Below, piece by piece: positions 50,749 to 60,199 of a stretch of DNA of 64,000 bases. The stretch lies in NCBI RefSeq assembly GCF_000218545.1, contig NC_015671.1, positions 3,410,001-3,474,000 of the forward strand. The letters run 5' to 3'. The position numbers were made by a program, and so were the translations under genes. Source of the stretch: Cellulomonas gilvus ATCC 13127. Lineage in GTDB: Bacteria; Actinomycetota; Actinomycetes; Actinomycetales; Cellulomonadaceae. Below the pieces are notes generated by a model. It saw only the letters and a program-made list of their open reading frames with translations. It made no database searches and was not told where the DNA came from. How positions within the stretch are numbered: the first letter of the stretch is position 1; every line of letters begins with the position of its first letter.

Positions 50749-51464
50749 GGCACCCGGGGGTTGTCGTAGGCACCCGCGGGCAGCGGGTGCGTGCTGAATC
50801 CGTGGATCGAGCCCAGGTAGCCGGCAGCGAGCCCGACCAGGCCGTCGACCGCGGTGATCGCGTAGCCGTGCACCTGGATCACCTGCATCCACGTGCGCGC
50901 CGCCTGCGCGATGGAGAAAGCGGTGGCACCGCCGCCGACGATGCCGCCGACCACGGTCCACGAGCTCGCAGCGGCAGCGGCCGCGGAGATGGCCGCCGCG
51001 ATCGCGTAGTCGACGAGCGTCTGCAGGAGCCCGACCAGCATGTCCTGGAACGACTTCATGCCCTGCGCGACGTTGTCGACCTCCTTGGCGATGTCCCGCA
51101 GCGGCTCGGCCTGGGCGGCGACCGCGGTCTCGAGGCCCTCGAAGTACCGGGACGCCGCGTTCGCCGCGTTGCCGGTCCACCCCGCCTCGAACGTGCCGCG
51201 CGCGGACGTGACCTCGGCCGCGTAGCGCTCGTGGAAGACGGCCAGGTGCTCGAGCGCGGTCGCGGCCTTGGACATCGCCTCCCAGTCGCCGGCGAAGTGC
51301 TCGGTCACCCAGTCCATCGGGTTGACCCCGCTGACCTGCTCGATCACCCACATCAGCCAGTAGCTGGGGCTGACCAGGTCCGGGAAGTGCAGACCCATGT
51401 CGACGAAGTCGGGGATGGGGGCGGACGGCGTGGGCGGGACCAGCGCGTCGGCGGGCGTGCTCAT
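50745..51464 (-). CDS. WXG100-like helical protein, probable type VII secretion substrate
   Basis: 239-aa protein. The central region is a helical hairpin with the W-x-G turn (TFEAGWTGNAANAASRYFEGL, about residues 88-108), as in WXG100/PPE-like ESX substrates. After about residue 140 comes a Gly/Ala-rich hydrophobic stretch (AIAAAISAAAAAASSWTVVGG), then a short tail HPLPAGAYDNPRVP. No toxin domain follows, unlike LXG/WXG polymorphic toxins. ATGA overlaps join it to both neighbours. No ESX apparatus gene is in this window. Confidence 0.78.
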   Translation of the reverse strand: MSTPADALVPPTPSAPIPDFVDMGLHFPDLVSPSYWLMWVIEQVSGVNPMDWVTEHFAGDWEAMSKAATALEHLAVFHERYAAEVTSARGTFEAGWTGNAANAASRYFEGLETAVAAQAEPLRDIAKEVDNVAQGMKSFQDMLVGLLQTLVDYAIAAAISAAAAAASSWTVVGGIVGGGATAFSIAQAARTWMQVIQVHGYAITAVDGLVGLAAGYLGSIHGFSTHPLPAGAYDNPRVP

Positions 51465-51802
51465 CGCGGCCCCCCGCCCGGGACCCACGGCGCCGGGATC
51501 TGGAGGGCGTCCAGGCGCGTGTCCGTCGCGTCGTCCGTCTCGCGGTACGTGGTGGCGGTCGCGCGCAGCTCCGCGGCCGACGCGTCCGTCAGCTCGCGCA
51601 GGCGCGCGAGCGAGGAGTCCACCGCCTCCCGGACGGTGTCGAGCACGGAGATCGCGTTGACGAAGATCCCGCTGTCCCCGAGCCCGCCGTGCAGCTTCAC
51701 GTGCGTGTCGGTGTACGCGGTCGCCCGCGTCTGGTCGCGCGCGACCGTCGTCAGCTGTGTCGCTGCCGACTCGAGCGTCGACTCGTCGACGTGGAATGCC
51801 AT
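51461..51802 (-). CDS. EspC-like/WXG100-superfamily small protein
   Basis: 113-aa helical protein (FHVDESTLESAATQLTTVARDQ...REAVDSSLARLRELTDASAAELRATATTYRETDDATD, in parts) of the size and pattern of ESX-associated EspC-type proteins, ending in a flexible Pro/Gly tail. Likely forms a heterodimer or co-secreted pair with the protein encoded next. First gene of the three-gene operon; AGGGGGAGG precedes the ATG. Confidence 0.75.
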   Translation of the reverse strand: MAFHVDESTLESAATQLTTVARDQTRATAYTDTHVKLHGGLGDSGIFVNAISVLDTVREAVDSSLARLRELTDASAAELRATATTYRETDDATDTRLDALQIPAPWVPGGGPR

Positions 51803-51867
51803 GGCCTCCCCCTGTCCGGTTCCGGGGCAGGGTACTCAGTACGCGCGCACCGCTCCACCCGGGCGCG

Positions 51868-53040
51868 TCAGGGTTTGTTGTAGAGCCACCACACGACGCC
51901 GGCCACCACCAGGCCGAGCACCACCGCCGCGACGATCTTGGGGATGCTGTAGGGGCGCTCGCCCACCACCTCGCCCGTGTTGGCGTTGACCATCACCTGC
52001 CACTGCTTGCCCGCGTACATGAACGTCGCGATCCAGATCGGCAGGAGCACCAGCTTGAACAGGACGTCCGCGTACCGCGTCTCCAGGTGGCTGATCCGCT
52101 GCTCGTCGCCGCCGATCGCACGCTTGACGTCGCTCCGGATCTCCGCGTCCATGCGCTCCTTCGCCTCGGCGTAGCCGCGCTGCGGGTCCACGTCGTACCG
52201 CACCGCGGAGTGCCCGACGAGGTAGTCGGGCTTGTACGGCTTGACCGCACCCAGCGCCCACGGGCCCAGCGCGTCGACCCGGTTGGTCGGCAGCGTGGTG
52301 GACGCGGGGACCAGCAGGTCGTCGAACGAGTTGCGCACGTGGCCGCTGCGGTGGCTCCACCGGGTGCGGCGCACCTCGTGGTCGCCCTGCCGCTCGGTGT
52401 AGTGGTCGCCACGCTGTCCCGCGTACTCGGTGAAGGTCTGCGCGTCGAACGTCCAGTGCGGCAGATAGGTGCCGCGGATCGACTCGGTGTCCCCGACCTT
52501 CTTGAGCGCGCCCGGCGCGAACCACCGCGAGCGCACCCACGTCCGGAACGAGTCCCGGGCCGCGCGGCTGTCCACCGTGAACGGCAGCACGCCCTCCGGT
52601 GCGATCACACCGTCGGGGTTCGTGACGGCGACCAGGTTGCCGCCGCAGAACTGACAGCGCCCGGCGACGTCCTTGGTCTCGGTGCGGGCACCGCAGCCGT
52701 CGCAGGCGAGCACCTGCCCGCCGATCGAGGCGACCTGGTAGCCGCGGTTGCCCGCGAGCCACTGCTCGTACGAGTGCTCGGAGACGGCCTCGTGCGCGTC
52801 GTGCTCGATCTCCTGGCGGTACCCGCAGGACCCGCAGACGAGCGCGCCCTCGGCGGCACCGTAGGCGAGCGCCGCACCGCACACCGGGCAGCGGCCGTCC
52901 GCGACGGGTGCAGTGGCCTCGTCCCACCCCGGGGCGCCGAGGTCGTCGGACGGGGTCGCGGCCGGCGCGTCCGACGCGGTGGGCAGGGGCGGCGGCTCCG
53001 GTGCGCCGGGCAACGGCGGGGGGACGTGCGACTCGGACAC
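51868..53040 (-). CDS. zinc-ribbon membrane protein (YdjG-like)
   Basis: 390-aa protein. A Pro-rich N-terminus is followed by two zinc ribbons at about residues 51-75 (CPVCG...CGSCG) and 112-138 (CDGCG...CQFCGGN), a middle beta-rich region, and one helix at the C-terminus (IPKIVAAVVLGLVVAGVVWWLY). The arrangement and its neighbour match Bacillus subtilis YdjG, which with YdjH/YdjI anchors PspA at the membrane. GTG start; 5 bases after the SPFH gene, so cotranscribed. Confidence 0.8.
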   Translation of the reverse strand: MSESHVPPPLPGAPEPPPLPTASDAPAATPSDDLGAPGWDEATAPVADGRCPVCGAALAYGAAEGALVCGSCGYRQEIEHDAHEAVSEHSYEQWLAGNRGYQVASIGGQVLACDGCGARTETKDVAGRCQFCGGNLVAVTNPDGVIAPEGVLPFTVDSRAARDSFRTWVRSRWFAPGALKKVGDTESIRGTYLPHWTFDAQTFTEYAGQRGDHYTERQGDHEVRRTRWSHRSGHVRNSFDDLLVPASTTLPTNRVDALGPWALGAVKPYKPDYLVGHSAVRYDVDPQRGYAEAKERMDAEIRSDVKRAIGGDEQRISHLETRYADVLFKLVLLPIWIATFMYAGKQWQVMVNANTGEVVGERPYSIPKIVAAVVLGLVVAGVVWWLYNKP

Positions 53041-53045
53041 CGGCG

Positions 53046-54179
53046 TCAGGCTCCCGTCGGCGGGACGGGCGGCAGCGGCGGAGGCGTCGCGGCGAACAGG
53101 GCGCCGAGCTGCGGGACGTCACCCGCGGGCGTCCAGGCGGCCAGGCCCTGCTTCCACACCAGCGTCTCGCGCGTGACCTGCCCCGCACGCACCTGGGCAC
53201 CGAGGTCCTCGGGCGTGACCGGACCGGCCTGCGTGCCGGCGACGGCGTAGAACCACATCTCGTCGGTCACCGGCAGCGGCGGCGGACCGCCGGCCGCGGG
53301 TGCCGCGGCGGTCCGGGGCGCGTTGGCGGCCTGGATGGACTGGGCCATCTGCGTGCCCATCGCCATCCCGACGCCTAGGCCCAGGCCCTCGCCGGCACCG
53401 CCCGGGTTGTTCGCGGCGTCGCCGATCGCGTTCGCGGTCTGGAACCGCGTGTACTGGTCCAGGTCGCCCAGCACGCCCATCTGGGTGCGCTTGTCGAGCG
53501 CGGCCTCCACCTCGGGCGGCAACGACACGTTCTCGATGACGAACCGGGGGATCTTGACGCCGTACTCGGCGAGCTCGGCGGTCAGGGCGGGCGCGAGCTT
53601 GGCGGACAGCGACTGCTGGTTCGCGGCCAGGTCCAGCATGGCGATCCCGGAGCTCGCGATCGCGGGCGCCAGGTGGCCGATGATGTTCTGGCGGAAGAAC
53701 TCGCCGATCTCGTCGGTGCGGAAGTTGGAGTCCGTGCCCACCAGCTGGCGCAGCAGCGCGGACGGGTCCGCGACCTGCAGCGCGTACGTGCCGAACGCGC
53801 GCAGCCGGACCATCCCGAACTCGGGGTCGCGCAGCGTGATCGGGTGCTGCGTCCCCCACTTGAAGTCCGTGAACTGACGCGTCGCGACGAAGTACACCTC
53901 GGCCTTGAACGGCGAGTTGAAACCGTACTTCCAGCCCTTGAGCGTGGTGAGGATGGGCAGGTTCTTGGTCTCGAGCACGTAGCGGCCCGGGCCGAACACG
54001 TCGGCGATCTGGCCCTCGTTCTCGAAGACGGCCACCTGGCCCTCGCGGACGATCAGCTGGGCCTCGTTCTTGATCTCGTTCCCCTGCCGGGGGAACCGCC
54101 ACACGATCGTGTCCCTGCTGTCGTCCAGGAACTCGATGATGTCGATCAGCTGCCCGCGCAGCTTGTCAGCGAAGCCCAT
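53046..54179 (-). CDS. SPFH/band-7 protein with C-terminal GYF_2 domain (YdjI-like)
   Basis: 377-aa cytoplasmic membrane-associated protein. The SPFH/virion-core-like domain covers about residues 30-260 (VWRFPRQGNEIKNEAQLIVREGQVAVF, VFGPGRYVLETKNLP). A Gly/Ala linker with GLGLGVGMAMGTQMAQ leads to a GYF_2 domain at about 308-360 (WFYAVAGTQAGPVTPEDL). In B. subtilis YdjI works with YdjG in PspA-mediated envelope stress response. A TAAGGT -10 (54214-54209) and AAGGAGTGGGG before the ATG give a short leader. No pspA is seen in the window. Confidence 0.85.
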   Translation of the reverse strand: MGFADKLRGQLIDIIEFLDDSRDTIVWRFPRQGNEIKNEAQLIVREGQVAVFENEGQIADVFGPGRYVLETKNLPILTTLKGWKYGFNSPFKAEVYFVATRQFTDFKWGTQHPITLRDPEFGMVRLRAFGTYALQVADPSALLRQLVGTDSNFRTDEIGEFFRQNIIGHLAPAIASSGIAMLDLAANQQSLSAKLAPALTAELAEYGVKIPRFVIENVSLPPEVEAALDKRTQMGVLGDLDQYTRFQTANAIGDAANNPGGAGEGLGLGVGMAMGTQMAQSIQAANAPRTAAAPAAGGPPPLPVTDEMWFYAVAGTQAGPVTPEDLGAQVRAGQVTRETLVWKQGLAAWTPAGDVPQLGALFAATPPPLPPVPPTGA

Positions 54180-54263
54180 GTCCCCACTCCTTCGTCCGGT
54201 GCACGACGACCTTAGGGCCTGCCGCAGCCCCGAGGGAGGAGTCGGCGCAGATCGGTGGACGAC

Positions 54264-55430
54264 TCACCCGGCCGCGCACGCACGCTGCATGAGCACCACG
54301 CGGAACCCGGGACGTTCGGACTCCCCGACGGCCTCGAACCCCCAGGACCGGTAGAGCGCGTCGAGGTGCGGGTTGCTCGCGCGGTGGTCGAGCCGCAGCC
54401 ACACGGCACCTGCCCGCTGCGCGCGCGCATGGGCCCACTCGACGAGCGCGCGGCCCAGCCCTCGCCCGCCGGCACGCCGCGCCACCATCAGGCCGTGCAC
54501 GTACAGCGCGGGGGTCGTGTCCTCGCCCCAGTACTCGGGGTCGGCCGGGACCACGCGCACCGTGGCGAGCACGCCCTCGTCGTCCTCCACCACCCACCAC
54601 TGCCCGGCGGCGACCTGTGCGGCGACCCGCTCGCGCGGCAGCGAGCCCACGGGCCACTGGTCGATGCCGCGCTCGGCCATCCACTCCTCGAGGTCGCGCC
54701 GCAGCGCGTGGACCGCCGCGACGTCGCCGGGCCCCGCGGGCCGGGGCGTCATGCCGGCCGTCCGCCCGGCCGCGAGCGCGGCCTCGTCGTCGCGCCCGCC
54801 GACGACGACGAGGTCCGCACGCGACGCCGTCGCCTCCACCAGCGCGGCGTTGCGGCCGTCGACGTCCCGCGCCCACGCCAGCGCGGCGTGCTCGGTGCGC
54901 CCGTGCCGGACGTGCCGCTCCACCAGGCGCCGCTCGCGCTCGTCGGACGGCGTCGCGACGAACCACGCCTCGTCCAGGAGGTCCCGCACGCGACCCCACG
55001 GCTCGTCGGCCACCAGCAGGTAGTTGCCCTCCACGACGACGACCTCGTGCCCGGGCTCGACGGCGACCTCGGCGGCCACCGGCTCGTCGACCTCGCGACG
55101 GAACCCCGGTGCGTACACGGTGTGCGCCGTCTCGTCGCGGACGCGGCGCAGCAGGGCGACGAAGCCCCAGGCGTCGAACGTGTCGGGCGCGCCCTTGCGG
55201 TCGCGCCGCCCCAGCGCGTCGAGCGTCGCGTTGGCGAGGTGGAAGCCGTCCATCGGCACGTGCGCGGCGCGCCCACCCAGCGCGCGCACGAGCGACTCGG
55301 CGAGCGTCGTCTTGCCCGCGCCAGGACTGCCCGCGATGCCGACGACCACGCGCCGGCCCGCCGCCCCGTGCAGAGCTCGCACGCGCGCGGCGAGCAGGTC
55401 CAGGTCCGCGACGTCCGCGCGGTCGGGCAT
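54264..55430 (-). CDS. P-loop nucleoside/sugar kinase fused to a GNAT acetyltransferase
   Basis: 388-aa fusion. Residues about 1-205 are a PanK/uridine-kinase-like P-loop kinase: Walker A GIAGSPGAGKTTLAES, PMDGFHLAN, VVVVEGNYLLV and LVERHVRHGRTEHAALAW. Residues about 232-388 are a GNAT N-acetyltransferase with acetyl-CoA motif RRAGGRGLGRALVEW and LDHRASNPHLDALYRSWGF. The reading frame is continuous across the join (VVVGGRDDEAALAAGRTAGM). An internal ATG at the join could allow separate translation. Substrates unknown. GTG at 55436 is an alternative start; GGGGGTGG precedes 55430. Confidence 0.85.
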   Translation of the reverse strand: MPDRADVADLDLLAARVRALHGAAGRRVVVGIAGSPGAGKTTLAESLVRALGGRAAHVPMDGFHLANATLDALGRRDRKGAPDTFDAWGFVALLRRVRDETAHTVYAPGFRREVDEPVAAEVAVEPGHEVVVVEGNYLLVADEPWGRVRDLLDEAWFVATPSDERERRLVERHVRHGRTEHAALAWARDVDGRNAALVEATASRADLVVVGGRDDEAALAAGRTAGMTPRPAGPGDVAAVHALRRDLEEWMAERGIDQWPVGSLPRERVAAQVAAGQWWVVEDDEGVLATVRVVPADPEYWGEDTTPALYVHGLMVARRAGGRGLGRALVEWAHARAQRAGAVWLRLDHRASNPHLDALYRSWGFEAVGESERPGFRVVLMQRACAAG

Positions 55431-55526
55431 GTCCACCCCCGGAGCGTGCCACCACCGGGGCCGCGGTGCCGCGTGCCGGCGGGTGGCGCGGCAGGATGGG
55501 GGTCCGGACCGGAGGGCGGAGGCCAG

Positions 55527-56009
55527 ATGACGGACGACGACGAGGGCCGGCTGCGCGCGCTGGTCGCGGAGCTGGAGGCGCAGCGCGGCGAGCTGGTGCT
55601 GGACCGGTTCACGCACGACGACGCGTGGGAGCTCGGCAGCTGGCTGTGGCGCACGGCCGTCGAGCGGGACCTGCCCGTCGCGATCAGCATCCGGCACGGC
55701 GAGCAGCGCGTGTTCGCGGCCGCGCGGCCGGGCACGTCGGCCGACAACGACGCGTGGATCGAGCGCAAGGAGCGGCTGGTCCGCCGCTGCGCGACCGCGT
55801 CGTTCCTGGTCGGCCGGCGGCTCGCGCTGTCCGGCGGACGGCTCGAGGACGCGGGGATGGACCCGCTGCTGCACGCCGCGGCCGGCGGGTGCGTCCCGGT
55901 GGTGGTGCGGGACGTGGGGATGGTCGGCACCGTCACGGTCTCCGGGCTGCCGCAGGCCGACGACCACGCGCTCGTCGTCGAGGCCTTGCGCGCGCTGCAC
56001 GCGCGCTGA
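55527..56009 (+). CDS. UPF0303/heme-degrading-domain (GlcG/HbpS-like) protein
   Basis: 160-aa soluble protein of the UPF0303 family related to HbpS/GlcG. FTHDDAWELGSWLWRTAVERDLPVAISIRHGEQRVF (in parts), NDAWIERKERLVRR and VRDVGMVGTVTVSGLPQADDHALVVEAL (in parts) are characteristic. Some relatives bind heme; that is not shown here. GGAGGCCAG precedes the ATG. Single gene, terminated by a strong hairpin. Confidence 0.87.
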   Translation: MTDDDEGRLRALVAELEAQRGELVLDRFTHDDAWELGSWLWRTAVERDLPVAISIRHGEQRVFAAARPGTSADNDAWIERKERLVRRCATASFLVGRRLALSGGRLEDAGMDPLLHAAAGGCVPVVVRDVGMVGTVTVSGLPQADDHALVVEALRALHAR

Positions 56010-56032
56010 CCCCGACCCCTCCCACTGACGTA

Positions 56033-56073
56033 CCGGACGGACGCGGCACCGTGCGCGCGCCGCGTCCGTCCGG
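56033..56073. terminator. perfect 15-bp bidirectional hairpin
   Basis: CCGGACGGACGCGGC (56033-56047) pairs perfectly with GCCGCGTCCGTCCGG (56059-56073), loop of 11 bases. It lies between the convergent UPF0303 and GH10 genes. Confidence 0.85.
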
Positions 56074-56089
56074 GTCCGTGCTCAGCAGG

Positions 56090-57614
<1,525 letters not shown>

Positions 57615-57723
57615 ATCACCCGATGGGGTGACATCGCCCGCTGTGTGCGTGCTCCAGCACCATCAGTTCCGCGTGAGGTGCACCCTCTCGGACCCGGCGG
57701 GTATCGGGATGTCGTCCGATGGA

Positions 57724-58176
57724 TCAGACCGCGGTCAGGCGGTGCACCTCGATGCGGACGCGGCCCTCGTCGAGCCGCGGCTCCAGCAGACCCACGTACG
57801 CGCCCGTCCGCAGCGCGACGGGACCGTCATCACCCACGTCGAACCGGGGGCTGGTGAGGATCGGCACCGACGGCTCGGGCTCGTGCAGCGCGGTGTTGAG
57901 CACCGAGACCACGGCACCGTCGGCCAGGCGCAGCTCGTAGCGCGCCCACAGCTCGACCGAGCCGTCGGGGTGCTCGAGGTTCCAGTCGGCGCCGCCGGGC
58001 AGCACCACGCCCTCGATGCTGCCGTTCACCGTCCCGCCGACCACCGGGATGACCCTGCGCCGACCCGTGGGCGTCATCCCCACGTCCACGACCTCGCCCA
58101 GCAGCGCGTCGATCGTGAACAGCCACTGCGCCCCCACGCGACCCGGCCCGCTCGCGTCCCGTGGGATCGTCGGCAC
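57724..58176 (-). CDS. DUF3237 family protein
   Basis: 150-aa beta-barrel-like protein. GGTVNGSIEGVVLPGGADW near residue 47 and ELWARYELRLADGAVV are the DUF3237 signature, and VALRTGAYVGLLEPRLDEGRVRIEVHRL ends it (in parts). Function unknown; relatives are small cytoplasmic proteins. GTG start with GGAAGGGGG upstream. Divergent from the P450. Confidence 0.85.
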   Translation of the reverse strand: MPTIPRDASGPGRVGAQWLFTIDALLGEVVDVGMTPTGRRRVIPVVGGTVNGSIEGVVLPGGADWNLEHPDGSVELWARYELRLADGAVVSVLNTALHEPEPSVPILTSPRFDVGDDGPVALRTGAYVGLLEPRLDEGRVRIEVHRLTAV

Positions 58177-58302
58177 GGTGGCCCCCTTCCTCGTCGGGTC
58201 GGCGACGCGGGCGGCGTGGCCAGCGGCAATCTACCGAGTGCGGCGCGCCACCCGTGACCGCCCGGGCTGCCTCCTGGCGCGCCCGGGGCCAGGATGGGCG
58301 GC

Positions 58303-59502
58303 GTGAGCGAGCACGAGCCGGCCGACGAGCTCAGCCCCGACGCCCCCGCACACGGCCACGGCGGCCCGCACGCCGACTGGAACCCGCGCGGCCCCCGTGT
58401 ACGGCGTGATCCCGTGGCCGCCTACGACGCGTTGCGTGCCCAGTGCCCCGTGGCGCGCGGGCCCGACGGCGCGTGGACAGTGTTCTCGCACGCCGACGTC
58501 ATGCGCGTCGCCTTGGACCACGAGACGTTCTCCAATGCCGTCTCGCGCCACCTCCAGGTGCCGAACGGACTCGACGGTCCCGAGCACACCGCGTTCCGTG
58601 CGCTGGTCGAGCGCTTCTTCACACCCGAGCGCATAGCCGAGCTGGCGCCCGCGGTCACGCGCGTGGCCGACGAGCTCGCGGCCACCCTCGTCGTCCCCGG
58701 GACGGTCGACGCGGTGGCGCTCGGTGCACGGTTCGCGGTGCGGGCCCAGAGCGTCTGGCTGGGGTGGCCCGCGTCGCTCGAGGAGGAGCTGCTCGACTGG
58801 GTCGCCGCCAACCGGGACGCGACGCGTTCGCGCGACCAGGTGCGCACGCGCGACGTGGCGCTGCGCTTCGACGCGATCATCCGCGCCCTGACCGACGCGC
58901 GCCGGGCCACGCCGCGCGCGGACGTCACCACGGAGCTGCTGCGCACCCGCGTCGGCGGGCGGACGCTGACCGACGACGAGGTCGTCTCCGTCCTGCGCAA
59001 CTGGACCGGCGGGGACCTCGGCTCGATCGCGCTGTGCACCGGCGTGGTGCTGGCGCACCTGGCCGACGACCCGCGCCTGCAGGACCGCGTGCGCGACGGC
59101 GTCAGCGACCGGGAGCTCGACGCGATCGTCGACGAGACGCTCCGCCTCGACGACCCGTTCGTGAGCAACCGACGCGTCGCCACGCGCCCGGTCGAGCTCG
59201 GCGGGCGGCGCATCGCCGCGGGTGACCGCGTCGTGATGAGCTGGACCGCGGCCAACCGCGACGAGCGCGTGTTCGGCCCGCCCGAGCGCTTCGACCCCGT
59301 AGGCCACGCGCCGTACAACCTGGTCTACGGCATCGGCAAGCACGTGTGCCCCGGCCGGCCGCTGGCCACGCTCGAGCTGCGGGTCCTGGTCCGCGCGCTC
59401 CTGCGCGTCACCACCGCGATCCGGTCCGCACCCGACGCCGCGCGCACGCGCGAGCTGCCACCCGCGGGCGGCTACCAGCACGTGCCGCTCGCGCTGACCT
59501 GA
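58303..59502 (+). CDS. cytochrome P450
   Basis: 399-aa soluble bacterial P450. Heme-thiolate Cys349 is in YGIGKHVCPGRPLA; ExxR is E278-T-L-R281. The I-helix segment reads WTGGDLGSIAL (234-244), lacking the usual acid-Thr oxygen-activation pair and having Gly-Ser instead. The N-terminal 25 residues are His/Asp-rich and disordered. Substrate unknown; no ferredoxin neighbours it. The ATG at 58294 overlaps CAGGAT, a -10-like hexamer 7 bases before the GTG at 58303, so I choose the GTG. Confidence 0.9.
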   Translation: MSEHEPADELSPDAPAHGHGGPHADWNPRGPRVRRDPVAAYDALRAQCPVARGPDGAWTVFSHADVMRVALDHETFSNAVSRHLQVPNGLDGPEHTAFRALVERFFTPERIAELAPAVTRVADELAATLVVPGTVDAVALGARFAVRAQSVWLGWPASLEEELLDWVAANRDATRSRDQVRTRDVALRFDAIIRALTDARRATPRADVTTELLRTRVGGRTLTDDEVVSVLRNWTGGDLGSIALCTGVVLAHLADDPRLQDRVRDGVSDRELDAIVDETLRLDDPFVSNRRVATRPVELGGRRIAAGDRVVMSWTAANRDERVFGPPERFDPVGHAPYNLVYGIGKHVCPGRPLATLELRVLVRALLRVTTAIRSAPDAARTRELPPAGGYQHVPLALT

Positions 59503-59518
59503 ACTCAGGTCCGGCGCG

Positions 59519-60127
59519 TCACAGCGCAGCCAGGAGGTTGGCCATCTCGGCGATCTCCGCGGTCTGCGCGTCGATGACCGTGCGCGCGAGCGCCAGGGCG
59601 TCGGGGTTGGCCCCGTGCTCGATCTCGCTCTCCGCCATCTCGATCGCGCCCTCGTGGTGCGCGGTCATCAGCTCGAGGAAGCGCCGGTCGAACTCCTGCC
59701 CGGACAGCTGCTCGAGCGCGCCCATCGCGCCCGCCTGGTCCATGCCGTCCATGTCCATGCCGCCGTGATCCATCCCGCCGTGCCCCATGGCGTCCGGGCC
59801 GGGCTCACCCCATGCCTCGAGCCACCCGGTCATCAGGTCGATCTCCGGCCCCTGCGCGGCCGAGATCCGCTCGGCCAGCGCGACGACGTCGGGGCTCTGC
59901 GCCGCGCTCTGAGCCAGCTCCGCCATCTCGAGTGCACCCTCGTGGTGGACGATCATCATCTGAGCGAACGCGGCGTCCGCGTCGTTGTGGGTCGCGGTCG
60001 CCTCCGCGGTGGCCGACGAGGACGCGACGGCCGGGCCGGAGGTCTGGTCGTTCGCGCAGCCCGCGAGCGTCAGCGTGAGTGCGGCCGCGAGCGCGGCGGC
60101 GGCGAGCCGGTGCCGAGTGGTGGTCAT
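59519..60127 (-). CDS. DUF305 lipoprotein with Met/His-rich insert
   Basis: 202-aa lipoprotein; signal peptide ends LTLAGC. Two four-helix-bundle halves carry the ferritin-like DUF305 motifs QMMIVHHEGALEMAELA and LMTAHHEGAIEMAE. Between them is a Met/Gly/His-rich loop (MGHGGMDHGGMDMDGMD) that looks like a Cu(I) or metal-binding segment. DUF305 proteins are periplasmic and often linked to copper handling. An inverted repeat lies 17 bases upstream of its start. Confidence 0.87.
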   Translation of the reverse strand: MTTTRHRLAAAALAAALTLTLAGCANDQTSGPAVASSSATAEATATHNDADAAFAQMMIVHHEGALEMAELAQSAAQSPDVVALAERISAAQGPEIDLMTGWLEAWGEPGPDAMGHGGMDHGGMDMDGMDQAGAMGALEQLSGQEFDRRFLELMTAHHEGAIEMAESEIEHGANPDALALARTVIDAQTAEIAEMANLLAAL

Positions 60128-60143
60128 CCATCCACCCTCACCC

Positions 60144-60169
60144 ACGATCAGCGCGCGGTCACTGATCGT
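60144..60169. promoter_or_regulatory. inverted repeat upstream of the DUF305 gene
   Basis: ACGATCA (60144-60150) and TGATCGT (60163-60169) form a perfect 7-bp repeat with a 12-base spacer; another GATCA-like arm follows. It is placed where a repressor would cover the promoter or leader. Confidence 0.4.
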
Positions 60170-60199
60170 TCGATCAAGGTTCCGTGAAGGCTGCGCCCG

